Source of the DNA: Bradyrhizobium manausense
GTDB taxonomy: Bacteria; Pseudomonadota; Alphaproteobacteria; Rhizobiales; Xanthobacteraceae
Direction of reading: 5' to 3'
DNA length: 64,000 nucleotides
Assembly: GCF_018130615.1 (NCBI RefSeq)
Contig: NZ_JAFCKB010000005.1
Coordinates: 1-64,000, forward strand
In this document: positions 34,811 through 43,888 of the stretch, in pieces
Layout: every line of letters begins with the position of its first letter
Position numbering within the stretch: the stretch's first letter is position 1
Program-made: the position numbers and the translations under genes
Notes under the pieces: model-generated
What the model was told of the DNA's origin: nothing
Seen by the model: only the letters and a program-made list of their open reading frames with translations
The model's database searches: none

Positions 34811-35728
34811 ATGAGCTTCCCCGATATCACCCCCTCACTCAAAGCTGCGATGCCGGAGCTGCGCGGCCGGTTGCTTGCGAACCAGTCGCTGGCCGAGCTC
34901 ACCTGGTTTCGTGTCGGCGGGCCGGCGCAGGTGCTGTTCACGCCCGCGGACGAGGATGATCTCGCCTATTTCCTCGCGCATCTCGCTAGCGATATTCCCG
35001 TCCATGTCGTCGGTGTCGGCTCCAACCTCATCGTGCGCGACGGCGGCATTGCGGGCGCGGTGATCCGGCTCGCGCCGCGCGCTTTTGGTGAGGCCACTGC
35101 GAACGGTGACATCGTCACCGCGGGTGCGGCAGCGCTCGACAAGCGCGTCGCGGAGGTGGCCGCCGGCGCCAATATCGGCGGGCTCGAATTCTATTTTGGC
35201 ATTCCTGGCACGATCGGCGGCGCGCTGCGCATGAACGCGGGCGCCAATGGCGGCGAGACCAAGGACGTGCTGATCGAGGCGCGCGGCGTCGGGCGCGACG
35301 GCACCAAGCACGTCTTTTCCAACGCCGACATGAAATTCGACTATCGCAACAGCGGCGTCGATCCCTCCATCATCTTCACCTCCGCGCGCTTTCGCGGCGA
35401 GATCAGGGACGCTGATGCGATCCGCGCGCGCATGGCGGAGGTGCAAAGCCATCGCGAGACCGCGCAACCGATCCGCGAAAAGACCGGTGGCTCGACCTTC
35501 AAGAATCCGCCCGGCCATTCCGCCTGGAAGCTGGTCGATGCCGCCGGCTGCCGCGGCTTGCGTGTCGGCGGCGCGCAGGTCTCGGAGATGCACTGCAATT
35601 TCCTGATCAACACGGGCGATGCCACCGCGCACGACATCGAGACGCTGGGCGAGACCGTACGCGAGCGCGTGAAGACAAATTCCGGAATTGAGCTGCACTG
35701 GGAAATCAAGCGGGTCGGGGTTTCATGA
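34811..35728 (+). CDS. murB: UDP-N-acetylenolpyruvoylglucosamine reductase
   Basis: 305 residues. It reduces UDP-GlcNAc-enolpyruvate to UDP-MurNAc using NADPH and FAD. The ATG at 34811 has GAGGAAG just upstream; the longer frame to 34316 overlaps murC. FAD-binding features: [29 protein letters not shown] (about 64-78) and [16 protein letters not shown] (about 127-142). The catalytic Ser lies in GGSTFKNP (about 227-234), and [13 protein letters not shown] carries a late conserved segment. Length fits the type II class. Confidence 0.95.
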   Translation: MSFPDITPSLKAAMPELRGRLLANQSLAELTWFRVGGPAQVLFTPADEDDLAYFLAHLASDIPVHVVGVGSNLIVRDGGIAGAVIRLAPRAFGEATANGDIVTAGAAALDKRVAEVAAGANIGGLEFYFGIPGTIGGALRMNAGANGGETKDVLIEARGVGRDGTKHVFSNADMKFDYRNSGVDPSIIFTSARFRGEIRDADAIRARMAEVQSHRETAQPIREKTGGSTFKNPPGHSAWKLVDAAGCRGLRVGGAQVSEMHCNFLINTGDATAHDIETLGETVRERVKTNSGIELHWEIKRVGVS

Positions 35729-35733
35729 TCACC

Positions 35734-35833
35734 GTCATTCCGGGGCGATGCGTTAGCATCGAACCCGGAATCTCGAGATTCTCAGGTGCGCAACCGCGCA
35801 CCATAGTTCGCGCTTCGCGCGCCCCGGAATGAC
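35734..35833. repeat. Intergenic palindromic repeat, family A (inverted orientation)
   Basis: Starts GTCATTCCGGGGCGATGCG and ends GCCCCGGAATGAC. Its inner order (CTCGAGATTCTCAGGTGCGC) is the reverse complement of the copy at 28725, so this one is inserted the other way round. It fills the murB-ddl gap. Confidence 0.85.
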
Positions 35834-35850
35834 CAAGTATGAGGGTACGA

Positions 35851-36837
35851 ATGCGCATCACCATCCTCTTCGGCGGCTCTAACCGCGAACGCCTGGTTTC
35901 GGTCGCGTCCGCCCAAGCGTTGCATCAGGCGCTGCCGGAGGCCGATCTTTGGTTTTGGGATATTGAGGACAAGGTGCATGTCGTGCAGTCGAAGCAGCTG
36001 CTCGAACATGCCCGTCCGTTCGAGGACGAGTTTATGCCGGGAACGCGCGGCATCCCGCTCGCGCAGGCGCTCGACCAGGCCAAGGCGGAAGACCGTGTGC
36101 TGGTGCTGAGCCTGCATGGCGGATGCGCCGAGAACGGCGAACTGCAGGTGATGTGTGAGGCGCGCGGCGTGGCGTTCACCGGCTCCGGCTCGGCGTCCTC
36201 GCATCTCGCCTTCGACAAGATCGCGGCCAAGCGCTTTGCTGCGCTCGGTGGCGTGACGCCGCCGGCAAACATCGCGCTCGAGAACATCGATGACGCCTTC
36301 GCCGAATACGGCAGGCTGATCGCAAAGCCCGCGCGCGATGGCTCGAGCTATGGCCTGATCTTCGTCAACGCCAAGCAGGATCTCGTCGCCGTCCGCAACG
36401 CAGCCGGGCACGAAGAATATGTGATCGAGCCCTACATCGCCGGCATCGAAGCCACCTGCGGCGTGCTGGAGCGTACCGACGGCTCGATCATTTCGCTGCC
36501 GCCGATCGAGATCATTCCGGGCGAGGGCAATTTCGACTACGCGGCGAAATATCTCTTGAAGTCGACCCAGGAGATCTGCCCCGGCCGCTTCACCCCCGAG
36601 GTCACCGCCGCCCTCAAGGCGCAGGCCATGCTGGCGCATCGCGCGATGTCCTGCACCGGCTATTCCCGCTCCGACTTCATCGTCTCGGAGAAGGGGCTGG
36701 TCTATCTCGAAACCAACACGCTGCCCGGGCTGACCAAGTCCTCGCTCTACCCCAAGGCGCTGAAAGCCGAGGGTATCGAATTCGTCGACTTCCTGCGCGA
36801 CCTGATCGAGCTGGCGGTGCGGCGGGTGGGGAAATAG
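35851..36837 (+). CDS. ddl: D-alanine--D-alanine ligase, divergent ATP-grasp form
   Basis: 328 residues from the ATG at 35851 (GAGGG 5 bases upstream; an ATG at 35839 would add four residues). It makes the D-Ala-D-Ala dipeptide for MurF. The C-terminal half is canonical: KPARDGSSYGL, EGNFDYAAKYLLKST, and ETNTLPGLTKSSLYPKA with the Asn and Ser that bind Mg and phosphate. The N-terminal half is unusual: GGSNRERLVSVAS keeps the Glu, but the loop normally reading HG...GEDG is HGGCAENGELQ. Otherwise it is about 20 residues longer than typical Ddl. Ligase activity is likely. Confidence 0.85.
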   Translation: MRITILFGGSNRERLVSVASAQALHQALPEADLWFWDIEDKVHVVQSKQLLEHARPFEDEFMPGTRGIPLAQALDQAKAEDRVLVLSLHGGCAENGELQVMCEARGVAFTGSGSASSHLAFDKIAAKRFAALGGVTPPANIALENIDDAFAEYGRLIAKPARDGSSYGLIFVNAKQDLVAVRNAAGHEEYVIEPYIAGIEATCGVLERTDGSIISLPPIEIIPGEGNFDYAAKYLLKSTQEICPGRFTPEVTAALKAQAMLAHRAMSCTGYSRSDFIVSEKGLVYLETNTLPGLTKSSLYPKALKAEGIEFVDFLRDLIELAVRRVGK

Positions 36838-37184
36838 TTAGGACTGGTTAACGGCCGGATTGGCCAAAACGCCCGGTTTGGCGGCCAAAACCGGTAAAAT
36901 GCCGGATATTGTGGCGCAACTGCCTCACTGGCCTCGGCAAAAAGCATCCCGCGTTAACGAATTTTACCTTTTGTTTACCAGGACGTCCGAAGGTTAACGC
37001 TGGCGGCGCATATGGCGTTTTGGCTGCCGGTGCGTGAGCCGTCTCGGATGTATCCGGCCGGCGAACGCTTTGAAGGGGAGCGGCTTCTTCTACCGAAGAC
37101 CATCACCCGGCCCGGCAAGTCCGAGACGTCATGTTCGCCAGGACCCGCGCAGTGTCGTGGGCAAACTGTTGACGAGCTCGTGCA
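36838..37184. other. Intergenic region before ftsQ
   Basis: 347 bases with no convincing gene. Two 69-codon frames overlap each other and the ftsQ start and look like noise. The AT-rich part with GTTAACG, TTTACC and GGTTAACG (36952-37000) is the likeliest place for an ftsQAZ promoter. I cannot define -35 and -10 boxes with confidence. Confidence 0.4.
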
Positions 37185-38201
37185 ATGGATGGTGCAGGAA
37201 GCCTCACCCGGTCGTTTGTGAGATCGCTGAGGCCCCAAGCTGACCTGAAGGCGGCCGCTATCGGAGCGGTCGTGCTTCTGCGCGAGTGGGTACAAGACAA
37301 GCGCGCTGAGAAGCGCGCCATCGCCAAGCAGAAAATCAAGGCCAAGGCTGTCGTCGAGCGCGAGCCGCCGCCGCGTATCGTCGCGTTGGTCGAGCGCTAT
37401 GCGCCGCGCCGGGTCGGGATCACCCTGACCGTGCTGCTGCTGATCGGCAGCTGCGGCCTCGGCATCGTCAAGGGCGGCCATCTCCAGGATTTCGTCACCG
37501 CAGTCAGCGATGCGCGCAACGCCATGGCCAATTCGGCCGGCTTCCGCATCACCTCGGTCGTGATCAACGGTCGCAAGCAGCTCAGCCAGGACGAGATCCT
37601 CGCGATCGGTGGCGTCAGCGGCCGCTCATCGCTGCTGTTCCTCGATGCCGACGACGTCCGCGACAAGCTCAAGGCCAATCCCTGGATCGCAGACGCGACC
37701 GTGTTGAAGCTCTATCCGGGCCAGCTCATGATCGAGATCACCGAGCGCAAGGCGTTCGCGCTGTGGCAGGAGGCCGGCCGGCTCTCCGTCATCGCCGACG
37801 ACGGTGCGCTGCTCGAACCCTATGTCTCGCGCCGGTTCCTGTCGCTGCCGCTCGTGGTCGGCAAGGGCGCCGACACGCAAGCGCGCGACTTCCTGGCGCT
37901 GCTCGCGCGCTATCCGCAGGTGAATGCGGTGACCAAGGCTGCGATCTATGTCGGTGAGCGGCGCTGGAACCTGAGGCTGAAGGACGGCCTCGACATCCGC
38001 CTGCCGGAGCAGGATGTCGGTAACGCGCTCGCTGCGCTCTCCAAGCTCGACAAGGACGACCGGCTGTTCTCGAAGGACATCGTCGCGATCGACATGCGCC
38101 TGCCCGACCGTCTGGTGGTGCAGCTGTCCGACGACGCCGCCAAGGCGCGCGAGGATCTGTTCAAGGACAAGAAGAAAAAGAAGGCCGGGGACGCCGCATG
38201 A
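37185..38201 (+). CDS. ftsQ: Cell division protein FtsQ
   Basis: 338 residues. A long basic cytoplasmic N-terminus (about 1-85, with KRAEKRAIAKQKIKAK), one membrane span (about 86-104), then the POTRA domain beginning ITSVVINGRKQLSQDEILAI (about 120-139). The beta domain that binds FtsB/L continues with LKYPGQLMIEI-like LKLYPGQLMIEITERKAFALWQ. It ends in a Lys-rich tail (KDKKKKKAG). It scaffolds the divisome in the periplasm. The stop overlaps the ftsA ATG by 4 bases. Confidence 0.92.
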   Translation: MDGAGSLTRSFVRSLRPQADLKAAAIGAVVLLREWVQDKRAEKRAIAKQKIKAKAVVEREPPPRIVALVERYAPRRVGITLTVLLLIGSCGLGIVKGGHLQDFVTAVSDARNAMANSAGFRITSVVINGRKQLSQDEILAIGGVSGRSSLLFLDADDVRDKLKANPWIADATVLKLYPGQLMIEITERKAFALWQEAGRLSVIADDGALLEPYVSRRFLSLPLVVGKGADTQARDFLALLARYPQVNAVTKAAIYVGERRWNLRLKDGLDIRLPEQDVGNALAALSKLDKDDRLFSKDIVAIDMRLPDRLVVQLSDDAAKAREDLFKDKKKKKAGDAA

Positions 38202-39520
38202 CCGGTCTTGATCGCACCCAGACGCCGAAGACCCGCCCGATGCCGCACAAGCGCGGCGGCCTCGTCGCCTGCCTCGACATCGGCACCAGCAAGATCGCCT
38301 GCATGATCGCGCGGCTGAAGCCGTCGGCGCCGAGCGAAGCGCTGCGCGGCCGCACCCATGCGGTTGAACTGATCGGTTACAGCCAGATCCAGTCGCGCGG
38401 CATGAAGGCCGGCGCGGTGGTTGATCTCACTGAATGCGAGCAGGCGGTGCGCCAGGCCGTCGGGCTTGCCGAGAAAATGGCCAAGGTCCGGGTCGACTCT
38501 GTTTTGCTGTCGGTCTCCGGCGGTCGTCTCTCGGGCCAGCTGGTCGAAGCCGCGGCCGACATTCGCGGTGGCGCGGTCACGCCGGCCGACGTCAGCCGTG
38601 TCACCTCCACCGGCATGCGCCACGCCACCGGCGAGGGCCGCACCGTGCTGCATGCGCTGCCCGTCGGCTACACGCTCGACGGCGTCAAGGGCATTCGTGA
38701 TCCCCGCGGCATGGTCGCACATCAGTTCGGTGTCGACATGAATGTCGTCACCTGTGACGCCACCGTGGCGCGGAACCTGATGCTGGCTGTGGAACGCTGT
38801 CACATCAACGTCGAGGCCATGGCGGCGAGCCCCTATGTGGCCGGCCTTTCGGTGCTGACCGACGACGAGGCCGATCTTGGCGCCGCCGTGGTCGAAATGG
38901 GCGCGGGCACCACCACGATCGCGGTCTATTCCGGCGGCCGCTTCGTGCACGCGGCCGGATTTGCGGTCGGCGGGCAACACATCACGATGGATCTCGCGCG
39001 CGGACTCTCGGCGACCATTGCCGATGCCGAGCGAATCAAGACGTTATACGGCACCGTCATCACCGGCGGATCGGACTCGCGTGAGCTGATGTCTGTGCCG
39101 ACGGCCGGTGACGACCAGGATCTGCCGCAGATCGTTTCGCGCGCCACCATCGCCAACATCGTCAAGCATCGTGCCGAGGAAGTCTTCGAAATGGTTCGGG
39201 ACAAGCTGAAGGATTCGCCCTTCGCGGCAGAGCCCAAGGGCCGCGTCGTGCTTTCGGGCGGCGCCTCGCAGCTCACCGGCCTCGTCGAGCTCGGAACGCA
39301 AATTCTCGGCCGGCCCGTGCGGGTCGGACGTCCGCTCGGTTTTGGCCGGCTGCCCAACGAGGCGAAGAACGCCGCGTTCGCGGTGCCGGCCGGACTTCTC
39401 GTCTACCCGCAATATGTTCATCACGAACATGTCGAACCGCGGCATACGCGGCAGCAGGTCAGGACAGGGACCGGCGGTTATTTCGGAAAGGTCGGACGAT
39501 GGCTACGCGAGGGCTTTTGA
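38198..39520 (+). CDS. ftsA: Cell division protein FtsA
   Basis: 440 residues. Actin-fold membrane tether of the Z-ring. The phosphate-1 loop LDIGTSKIACMIARL (about 25-39) comes first, and the inserted SHS2 domain (about 100-180) follows. The phosphate-2 loop is MGAGTTTIAVYSGG (about 234-247) and the adenosine motif is LSGGASQLTGL (about 350-360). The C-terminal amphipathic helix GGYFGKVGRWLREGF should insert in the membrane. Coupled to ftsQ and followed by ftsZ after 87 bases. Confidence 0.95.
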   Translation: MTGLDRTQTPKTRPMPHKRGGLVACLDIGTSKIACMIARLKPSAPSEALRGRTHAVELIGYSQIQSRGMKAGAVVDLTECEQAVRQAVGLAEKMAKVRVDSVLLSVSGGRLSGQLVEAAADIRGGAVTPADVSRVTSTGMRHATGEGRTVLHALPVGYTLDGVKGIRDPRGMVAHQFGVDMNVVTCDATVARNLMLAVERCHINVEAMAASPYVAGLSVLTDDEADLGAAVVEMGAGTTTIAVYSGGRFVHAAGFAVGGQHITMDLARGLSATIADAERIKTLYGTVITGGSDSRELMSVPTAGDDQDLPQIVSRATIANIVKHRAEEVFEMVRDKLKDSPFAAEPKGRVVLSGGASQLTGLVELGTQILGRPVRVGRPLGFGRLPNEAKNAAFAVPAGLLVYPQYVHHEHVEPRHTRQQVRTGTGGYFGKVGRWLREGF

Positions 39521-39607
39521 TGACCGCTTTCCGCAATTGTCGATTTTCACCAACTCCCGCGGCCGCAGGCCGGGGCGAACCCACGCGCGCGTGATCGAGA
39601 GGCAAAC

Positions 39608-41407
39608 ATGACCATCAGCATCAACGTCCCTGATATTCACGAGTTGAAGCCCCGCATCACCGTGTTCGGCGTCGGCGGCGCCGGCGGCAACGCCGTCAAC
39701 AACATGATCACGGCGGGCCTCCAGGGCGTCGACTTCGTGGTCGCCAACACCGACGCGCAGGCGCTGACGATGTCGAAGGCGCAGCGCATCGTGCAGATGG
39801 GCACCGCGGTGACGCAAGGGCTCGGCGCAGGTTCGCAGCCGAACGTCGGCGCGGCCGCCGCTGAAGAAGTCATCGACGAGCTCCGCGATCATCTCTCGGG
39901 CGCCAACATGGTGTTCGTCACCGCCGGCATGGGCGGCGGCACCGGCACCGGTGCAGCTCCCGTCATCGCCAAGACCGCACGCGACATGGGCATCCTCACC
40001 GTCGGCGTCGTGACCAAGCCGTTCCACTTCGAGGGCGGCCGCCGCATGCGCACCGCTGAAGCCGGCATTGCCGAGCTGCACAAGGTGGTCGATACGCTGC
40101 TGATCATCCCGAACCAGAACCTGTTCCGGGTTGCCAACGAGAAGACCACCTTCGCCGACGCCTTCGCGATGGCTGACCAGGTGCTTTACTCGGGCGTGGC
40201 TTGCATCACCGACCTGATGGTCAAGGAAGGCCTGATCAACCTCGACTTCGCCGACGTCCGCGCCGTCATGCGCGAGATGGGCAAGGCGATGATGGGCACT
40301 GGCGAAGCCTCCGGCGACAAGCGCGCGCTGACCGCCGCTGAAGCCGCGATCGCCAATCCGCTGATCGATGACAGCTCGATGAAGGGTGCCAAGGGCCTGC
40401 TGATCTCGATCACCGGCGGCAAGGACCTCACTTTGTTCGAGGTCGACGAAGCCGCGACCCGCATCCGCGAGGAAGTCGACCAGGATGCCAACATCATCGT
40501 TGGCGCCACCTTCGACGAAGCGCTCGACGGCCTGATCCGCGTCTCGGTCGTTGCGACCGGCATCGAGAAGGATGCAATCGCCCGCAACAGCCAGGCCACC
40601 TCCGCTCCGGTCGCGAATGTCGCGCCGCAGCAGCTGCAGCAGGCTCCCGCAGTTCCGGCCGCCGCTGCCGAGAGCCGTCTTGCCGACCTGACCGCACGTC
40701 TCCGCGCCGACAACCAGCGCCTGGCCGAGCGCGCCCAGAAGCTGGAATCGCAGATCCCGGCCGCCGCGCCGGTCGCAGCCGCGCCCGTCGCGCCGCGTCC
40801 GAATGTCGAACGTGCGGCGCTGGCCGCCATCGCCGCTGCTGTTGCGGAAGTGCCGCAGGCGCCCGCCCCGCAGACCTATGGTGACGTCACCGTGCGCCCG
40901 ATCGCGCAGAAGCCCACGCTGTTTCCGGAGCCCGAGCAGGCCCCCGTCGCCATGCATGAGCCGATGACGCCGGACACCTTCATCCCGCCGCAGGCCGAGC
41001 GGGCCCCGGCGCGCGCGCCGCGGATGCCGCGCCTCGAGGAGCTGCCGATGCCGGCCCAGGCCGAGCTTCGCCAGGCCCGTGGCGAGGTGGAAGAGGAGAC
41101 CCCGCAGAAGACCCGTCTGTCCCTGCTGCAGCGCCTTGCCAATGTCGGCCTCGGCCGTCGTGACGAGGAGACCGAGGCTCCGATCGCTGCCCGCACCGCC
41201 GGTCCCGCCATGCCGGCGCTGCCCGAGCGCAAGCCGCAGCGGACGGTGCAGCAGCAGATCGCTGCCAGCGAGCCGGTATCCGAATATGCCCGCCGGCCCG
41301 CGCCGCAGGGTCTCGACGCTCATGGCCGCCCCGCACCTGTTGCGCCGGCGCCACAGGGAGACGACCATCTTGATATCCCGGCCTTCCTGCGGCGGCAGGC
41401 GACCTGA
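39608..41407 (+). CDS. ftsZ: Tubulin-like division GTPase FtsZ, long-linker form
   Basis: 599 residues. The GTPase core (about 1-320) has [13 protein letters not shown] (T1), the tubulin signature [13 protein letters not shown] (about 107-119) and the T7 loop [11 protein letters not shown] (about 206-216). It is followed by a very long linker (about 330-570) rich in Ala, Pro, Gln and Glu. The C-terminal tail [11 protein letters not shown], which binds FtsA and other partners, closes the protein. Typical FtsZ is about 350-500 residues, so this linker is long, as in Bradyrhizobium relatives. A strong terminator follows 26 bases after the stop. Confidence 0.96.
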   Translation: MTISINVPDIHELKPRITVFGVGGAGGNAVNNMITAGLQGVDFVVANTDAQALTMSKAQRIVQMGTAVTQGLGAGSQPNVGAAAAEEVIDELRDHLSGANMVFVTAGMGGGTGTGAAPVIAKTARDMGILTVGVVTKPFHFEGGRRMRTAEAGIAELHKVVDTLLIIPNQNLFRVANEKTTFADAFAMADQVLYSGVACITDLMVKEGLINLDFADVRAVMREMGKAMMGTGEASGDKRALTAAEAAIANPLIDDSSMKGAKGLLISITGGKDLTLFEVDEAATRIREEVDQDANIIVGATFDEALDGLIRVSVVATGIEKDAIARNSQATSAPVANVAPQQLQQAPAVPAAAAESRLADLTARLRADNQRLAERAQKLESQIPAAAPVAAAPVAPRPNVERAALAAIAAAVAEVPQAPAPQTYGDVTVRPIAQKPTLFPEPEQAPVAMHEPMTPDTFIPPQAERAPARAPRMPRLEELPMPAQAELRQARGEVEEETPQKTRLSLLQRLANVGLGRRDEETEAPIAARTAGPAMPALPERKPQRTVQQQIAASEPVSEYARRPAPQGLDAHGRPAPVAPAPQGDDHLDIPAFLRRQAT

Positions 41408-41433
41408 GAATTGTTACAATAAGGCAGACGAAA

Positions 41434-41466
41434 AAAGGTCCCGGCGGGAAGCTTGCCGGGACCTTT
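41434..41466 (+). terminator. Rho-independent terminator after ftsZ
   Basis: AAAGGTCCCGGC (41434-41445) pairs perfectly with GCCGGGACCTTT (41455-41466) around a 9-base loop, with CCTTTT following. It marks the end of the dcw transcript and separates it from lpxC. Confidence 0.85.
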
Positions 41467-41769
41467 CCTTTTGTCCCGTGCATATCCGGATTGCGCATTC
41501 AAGCAACTGATTTTAAATCATTAATTACCTGTTCGGTGCTTCAGTAAAGCTGACGGTAACGACCCAAAACCTCGGCGCAATTTGGTTAAGCCTTGGCGCG
41601 AATACGGCGGGTTTGGGGTAACAATCGGTAAAAAAGCGTGAGTTGGCGCTGTTTGGGGCAGTGACTATGGTTCGACGTGACTTGGGGATACGGAGATTCG
41701 GACGGTCGATCTCGATCGATCAATCGGGTCTCGTATAAGTCGCAGTGGGTCGTAGTGGGGCGGTTCCTA
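41467..41769. other. Intergenic region between the ftsZ terminator and lpxC
   Basis: 303 bases with low GC at its start (TTTTAAATCATTAATTACC near 41510). The lpxC promoter should lie here. A frame open from 41677 is contiguous with lpxC but lacks family similarity. I see no RNA gene or small ORF I can support. Confidence 0.4.
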
Positions 41770-42732
41770 ATGAAATTTAGCCGGCAAACAACGCTTCGCG
41801 CGCAAGCCACCGTGGTTGGCGTCGGCGTTCATTCCGGCCTTCCCGTCACCCTTACGCTCGGACCTGCACCTGTCGATGCGGGTTTTATTTTTGTCCGTAC
41901 CGGCCTTGAGGGAAGTGACCGCGAGATCCAGGCAACCGCCGAGCAGGTGGTTGCGACCGATTTCGCCACCGTCCTCGGCGATCGCAGCGGTCCGCTGGTG
42001 TCCACCGCGGAGCATGTGCTGGCTGCGCTGCGCGGCATGGGTGTCGACAACGCCACCATCGAGATCGACGGTCCCGAAGTACCGATCATGGACGGTAGCG
42101 CCGCAGCCTTCGTCGCGGCGATCGACCAGGCTGGCGTCGTCAGCCAGCCGGCGCAGCGCCGGTTCATCCAGGTTTTGAAGCCGATCTCGGTCAAGATGGG
42201 TGACTCCTTCGGCGAGATCCGTCCGTACGCCAATGGCTTCCGCGCCGAGGTCGAGATCGACTTCACCAATCCCGTCATCGGCCAGCAGAGCTACGCTTTC
42301 GACGTCAGCCCGGAACGCTTCCGCCGCGACGTCGGCCGCGCCCGGACCTTCGGCCTGATGGGTGATGTTGCCCGGCTCTGGAGCGCGGGCTATGCGCTCG
42401 GCGCCTCCTTCGAAAATACAGTCGTGTTCGACGACGAGCGGCTGCTCAACACCGAGGGCCTGCGCTACGCCGACGAATGCGCCCGCCACAAGGTGCTGGA
42501 CGTGATTGGCGATCTCGCGCTGGCTGGCCTGCCGCTGCTCGCCGCTTATCGCTCGGTGCGGGGCGGCCACAAGCTCAATCACGCCGTCCTGACCGCGCTG
42601 CTGGCCGATCGTACCGCCTGGCGGGTGGTCGAAGGCGAGGCGGCCCGCCGCACCACGCGTAACGTGGTTGAGGTCGGCAGCGGTATCGTTGGCGGCCGGA
42701 TCGCCGCGGCCTACGGGCCGGACGTGTCCTGA
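41770..42732 (+). CDS. lpxC: UDP-3-O-acyl-GlcNAc deacetylase (lipid A, committed step)
   Basis: 320 residues from the ATG at 41770, which puts KFSRQTTLRAQATVVGVGVHSG at the expected N-terminus. The zinc ligands are His82 (STAEHVLAAL), His240 and Asp244 (ARHKVLDVIGD), matching His79, His238 and Asp242 of E. coli. GGHKLNH supplies the catalytic His. It removes the N-acyl group in the first irreversible step of lipid A synthesis. Monocistronic in appearance. Confidence 0.95.
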   Translation: MKFSRQTTLRAQATVVGVGVHSGLPVTLTLGPAPVDAGFIFVRTGLEGSDREIQATAEQVVATDFATVLGDRSGPLVSTAEHVLAALRGMGVDNATIEIDGPEVPIMDGSAAAFVAAIDQAGVVSQPAQRRFIQVLKPISVKMGDSFGEIRPYANGFRAEVEIDFTNPVIGQQSYAFDVSPERFRRDVGRARTFGLMGDVARLWSAGYALGASFENTVVFDDERLLNTEGLRYADECARHKVLDVIGDLALAGLPLLAAYRSVRGGHKLNHAVLTALLADRTAWRVVEGEAARRTTRNVVEVGSGIVGGRIAAAYGPDVS

Positions 42733-42976
42733 TCGCCTGCTGCGGCACGCGGCCAAAGCGGCGCTTTCTCCGGGAAACTCCTGGTAACCATGATCGACTA
42801 GGATTGCGGCGCTTTCGCCTTAATCCGGGCGGAATGCCTGCCTATCCGATGGGTTAACAATCGTTTTCGGTTACACCGGCGTGGTCGCGCGGCAGGCGCC
42901 ACGGTCACATTTCGCGCCCGTGACGGGGATCATGGGCTGGCGGGCACCGCATCACAGGGCGTCAGGTCATAAATTC

Positions 42977-43864
42977 ATGTCGGCACAGCGTATGACGCGC
43001 GGATATCTCTTGGTTTCACCGCGAGCCCGGGGGCTGCTTCAGGCCGCGACCCTCTTTGTGCTCGCGTTGCCGCTGGCCGGCTGCGGCACCGGCTCGCTGT
43101 GGGACAAGTTCACCAACAAGGACGATACATTCGTCGAGGAGCCTGCCGACAAGATCTACAATGAGGGCTTGTACCTCATGAACGAAAAGAAGGACATGAA
43201 GGCGGCGAACAAGAAGTTCGAAGAGGTCGACCGCCAGCATCCTTATTCCGACTGGGCGCGCAAATCGCTGCTGATGTCGGCCTACGCGTCCTACCAGGGT
43301 GGCGACTATGACAGCTGCATCGGCGCTGCCACCCGCTACGTCACCCTGCATCCCGGCAGCCCGGACGCTGCTTACGCGCAATATTTGATCGCGGCCTCGC
43401 ACTACGACCAGATCCCGGATATCAGCCGCGACCAGGGCCGGACCGAGAAGGCGATCGCCTCGCTGGAAGAGGTGGTACGCAAATATCCGACGTCCGAATA
43501 TGCGACCTCCGCCAAGGCCAAGATCGAGGGTGCGCGCGACCAGCTCGCCGGCAAGGAAATGAATGTCGGCCGCTACTACATGCAGAAGCGTGACTACACG
43601 GCCGCGATCAACCGCTACAAGGCCGTGGTGACCCAGTATCAGACCACGCGCCACGTCGAGGAGGCGCTCTACCGTCTCACCGAGGCCTATATGTCGATCG
43701 GCATCGTCGGCGAGGCCCAGACCGCCGCCGCCGTGCTCGGGCATAATTTTCCCGACAGCCGGTGGTACAAGGACGCCTATAATCTTGTAAAATCCGGCGG
43801 TCTCGAGCCGAGCGAGAATCAGGGGTCCTGGATCAGCCGGACCTTCAAGAAGATAGGCCTATAG
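42977..43864 (+). CDS. bamD: Outer-membrane assembly lipoprotein BamD
   Basis: 295 residues from the ATG at 42977 (a later ATG at 42992 is possible; upstream sequence is not coding). A lipoprotein signal ends LPLAGC. The mature part has about five tetratricopeptide-like repeats: IYNEGLYLMNEKKDMKAANKKFEEVDRQHPYSDWA, then YASYQGGDYDSCIGAATRYV, and YRLTEAYMSIGIVGEAQTAAAVL. It is the essential lipoprotein of the BAM complex at the inner face of the outer membrane. 24 bases separate it from recN. Confidence 0.92.
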   Translation: MSAQRMTRGYLLVSPRARGLLQAATLFVLALPLAGCGTGSLWDKFTNKDDTFVEEPADKIYNEGLYLMNEKKDMKAANKKFEEVDRQHPYSDWARKSLLMSAYASYQGGDYDSCIGAATRYVTLHPGSPDAAYAQYLIAASHYDQIPDISRDQGRTEKAIASLEEVVRKYPTSEYATSAKAKIEGARDQLAGKEMNVGRYYMQKRDYTAAINRYKAVVTQYQTTRHVEEALYRLTEAYMSIGIVGEAQTAAAVLGHNFPDSRWYKDAYNLVKSGGLEPSENQGSWISRTFKKIGL

Positions 43865-43888
43865 GTCTCGGCTAGGAAATCTGGTTCC

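Noticed and set aside
36952-37000. Possible CtrA sites before ftsQ
   Set aside because: TTAACG, TTTACC and GGTTAACG are present, but none has the TTAA-N7-TTAAC spacing with fewer than two mismatches.
37012-37243. Two 69-codon frames before ftsQ
   Set aside because: They overlap each other and the ftsQ start and have neither a ribosome binding site nor recognisable composition.
39503-41368. 621-codon minus-strand frame opposite ftsZ
   Set aside because: Antisense of the ftsZ coding region; in high-GC DNA long antisense frames are expected.
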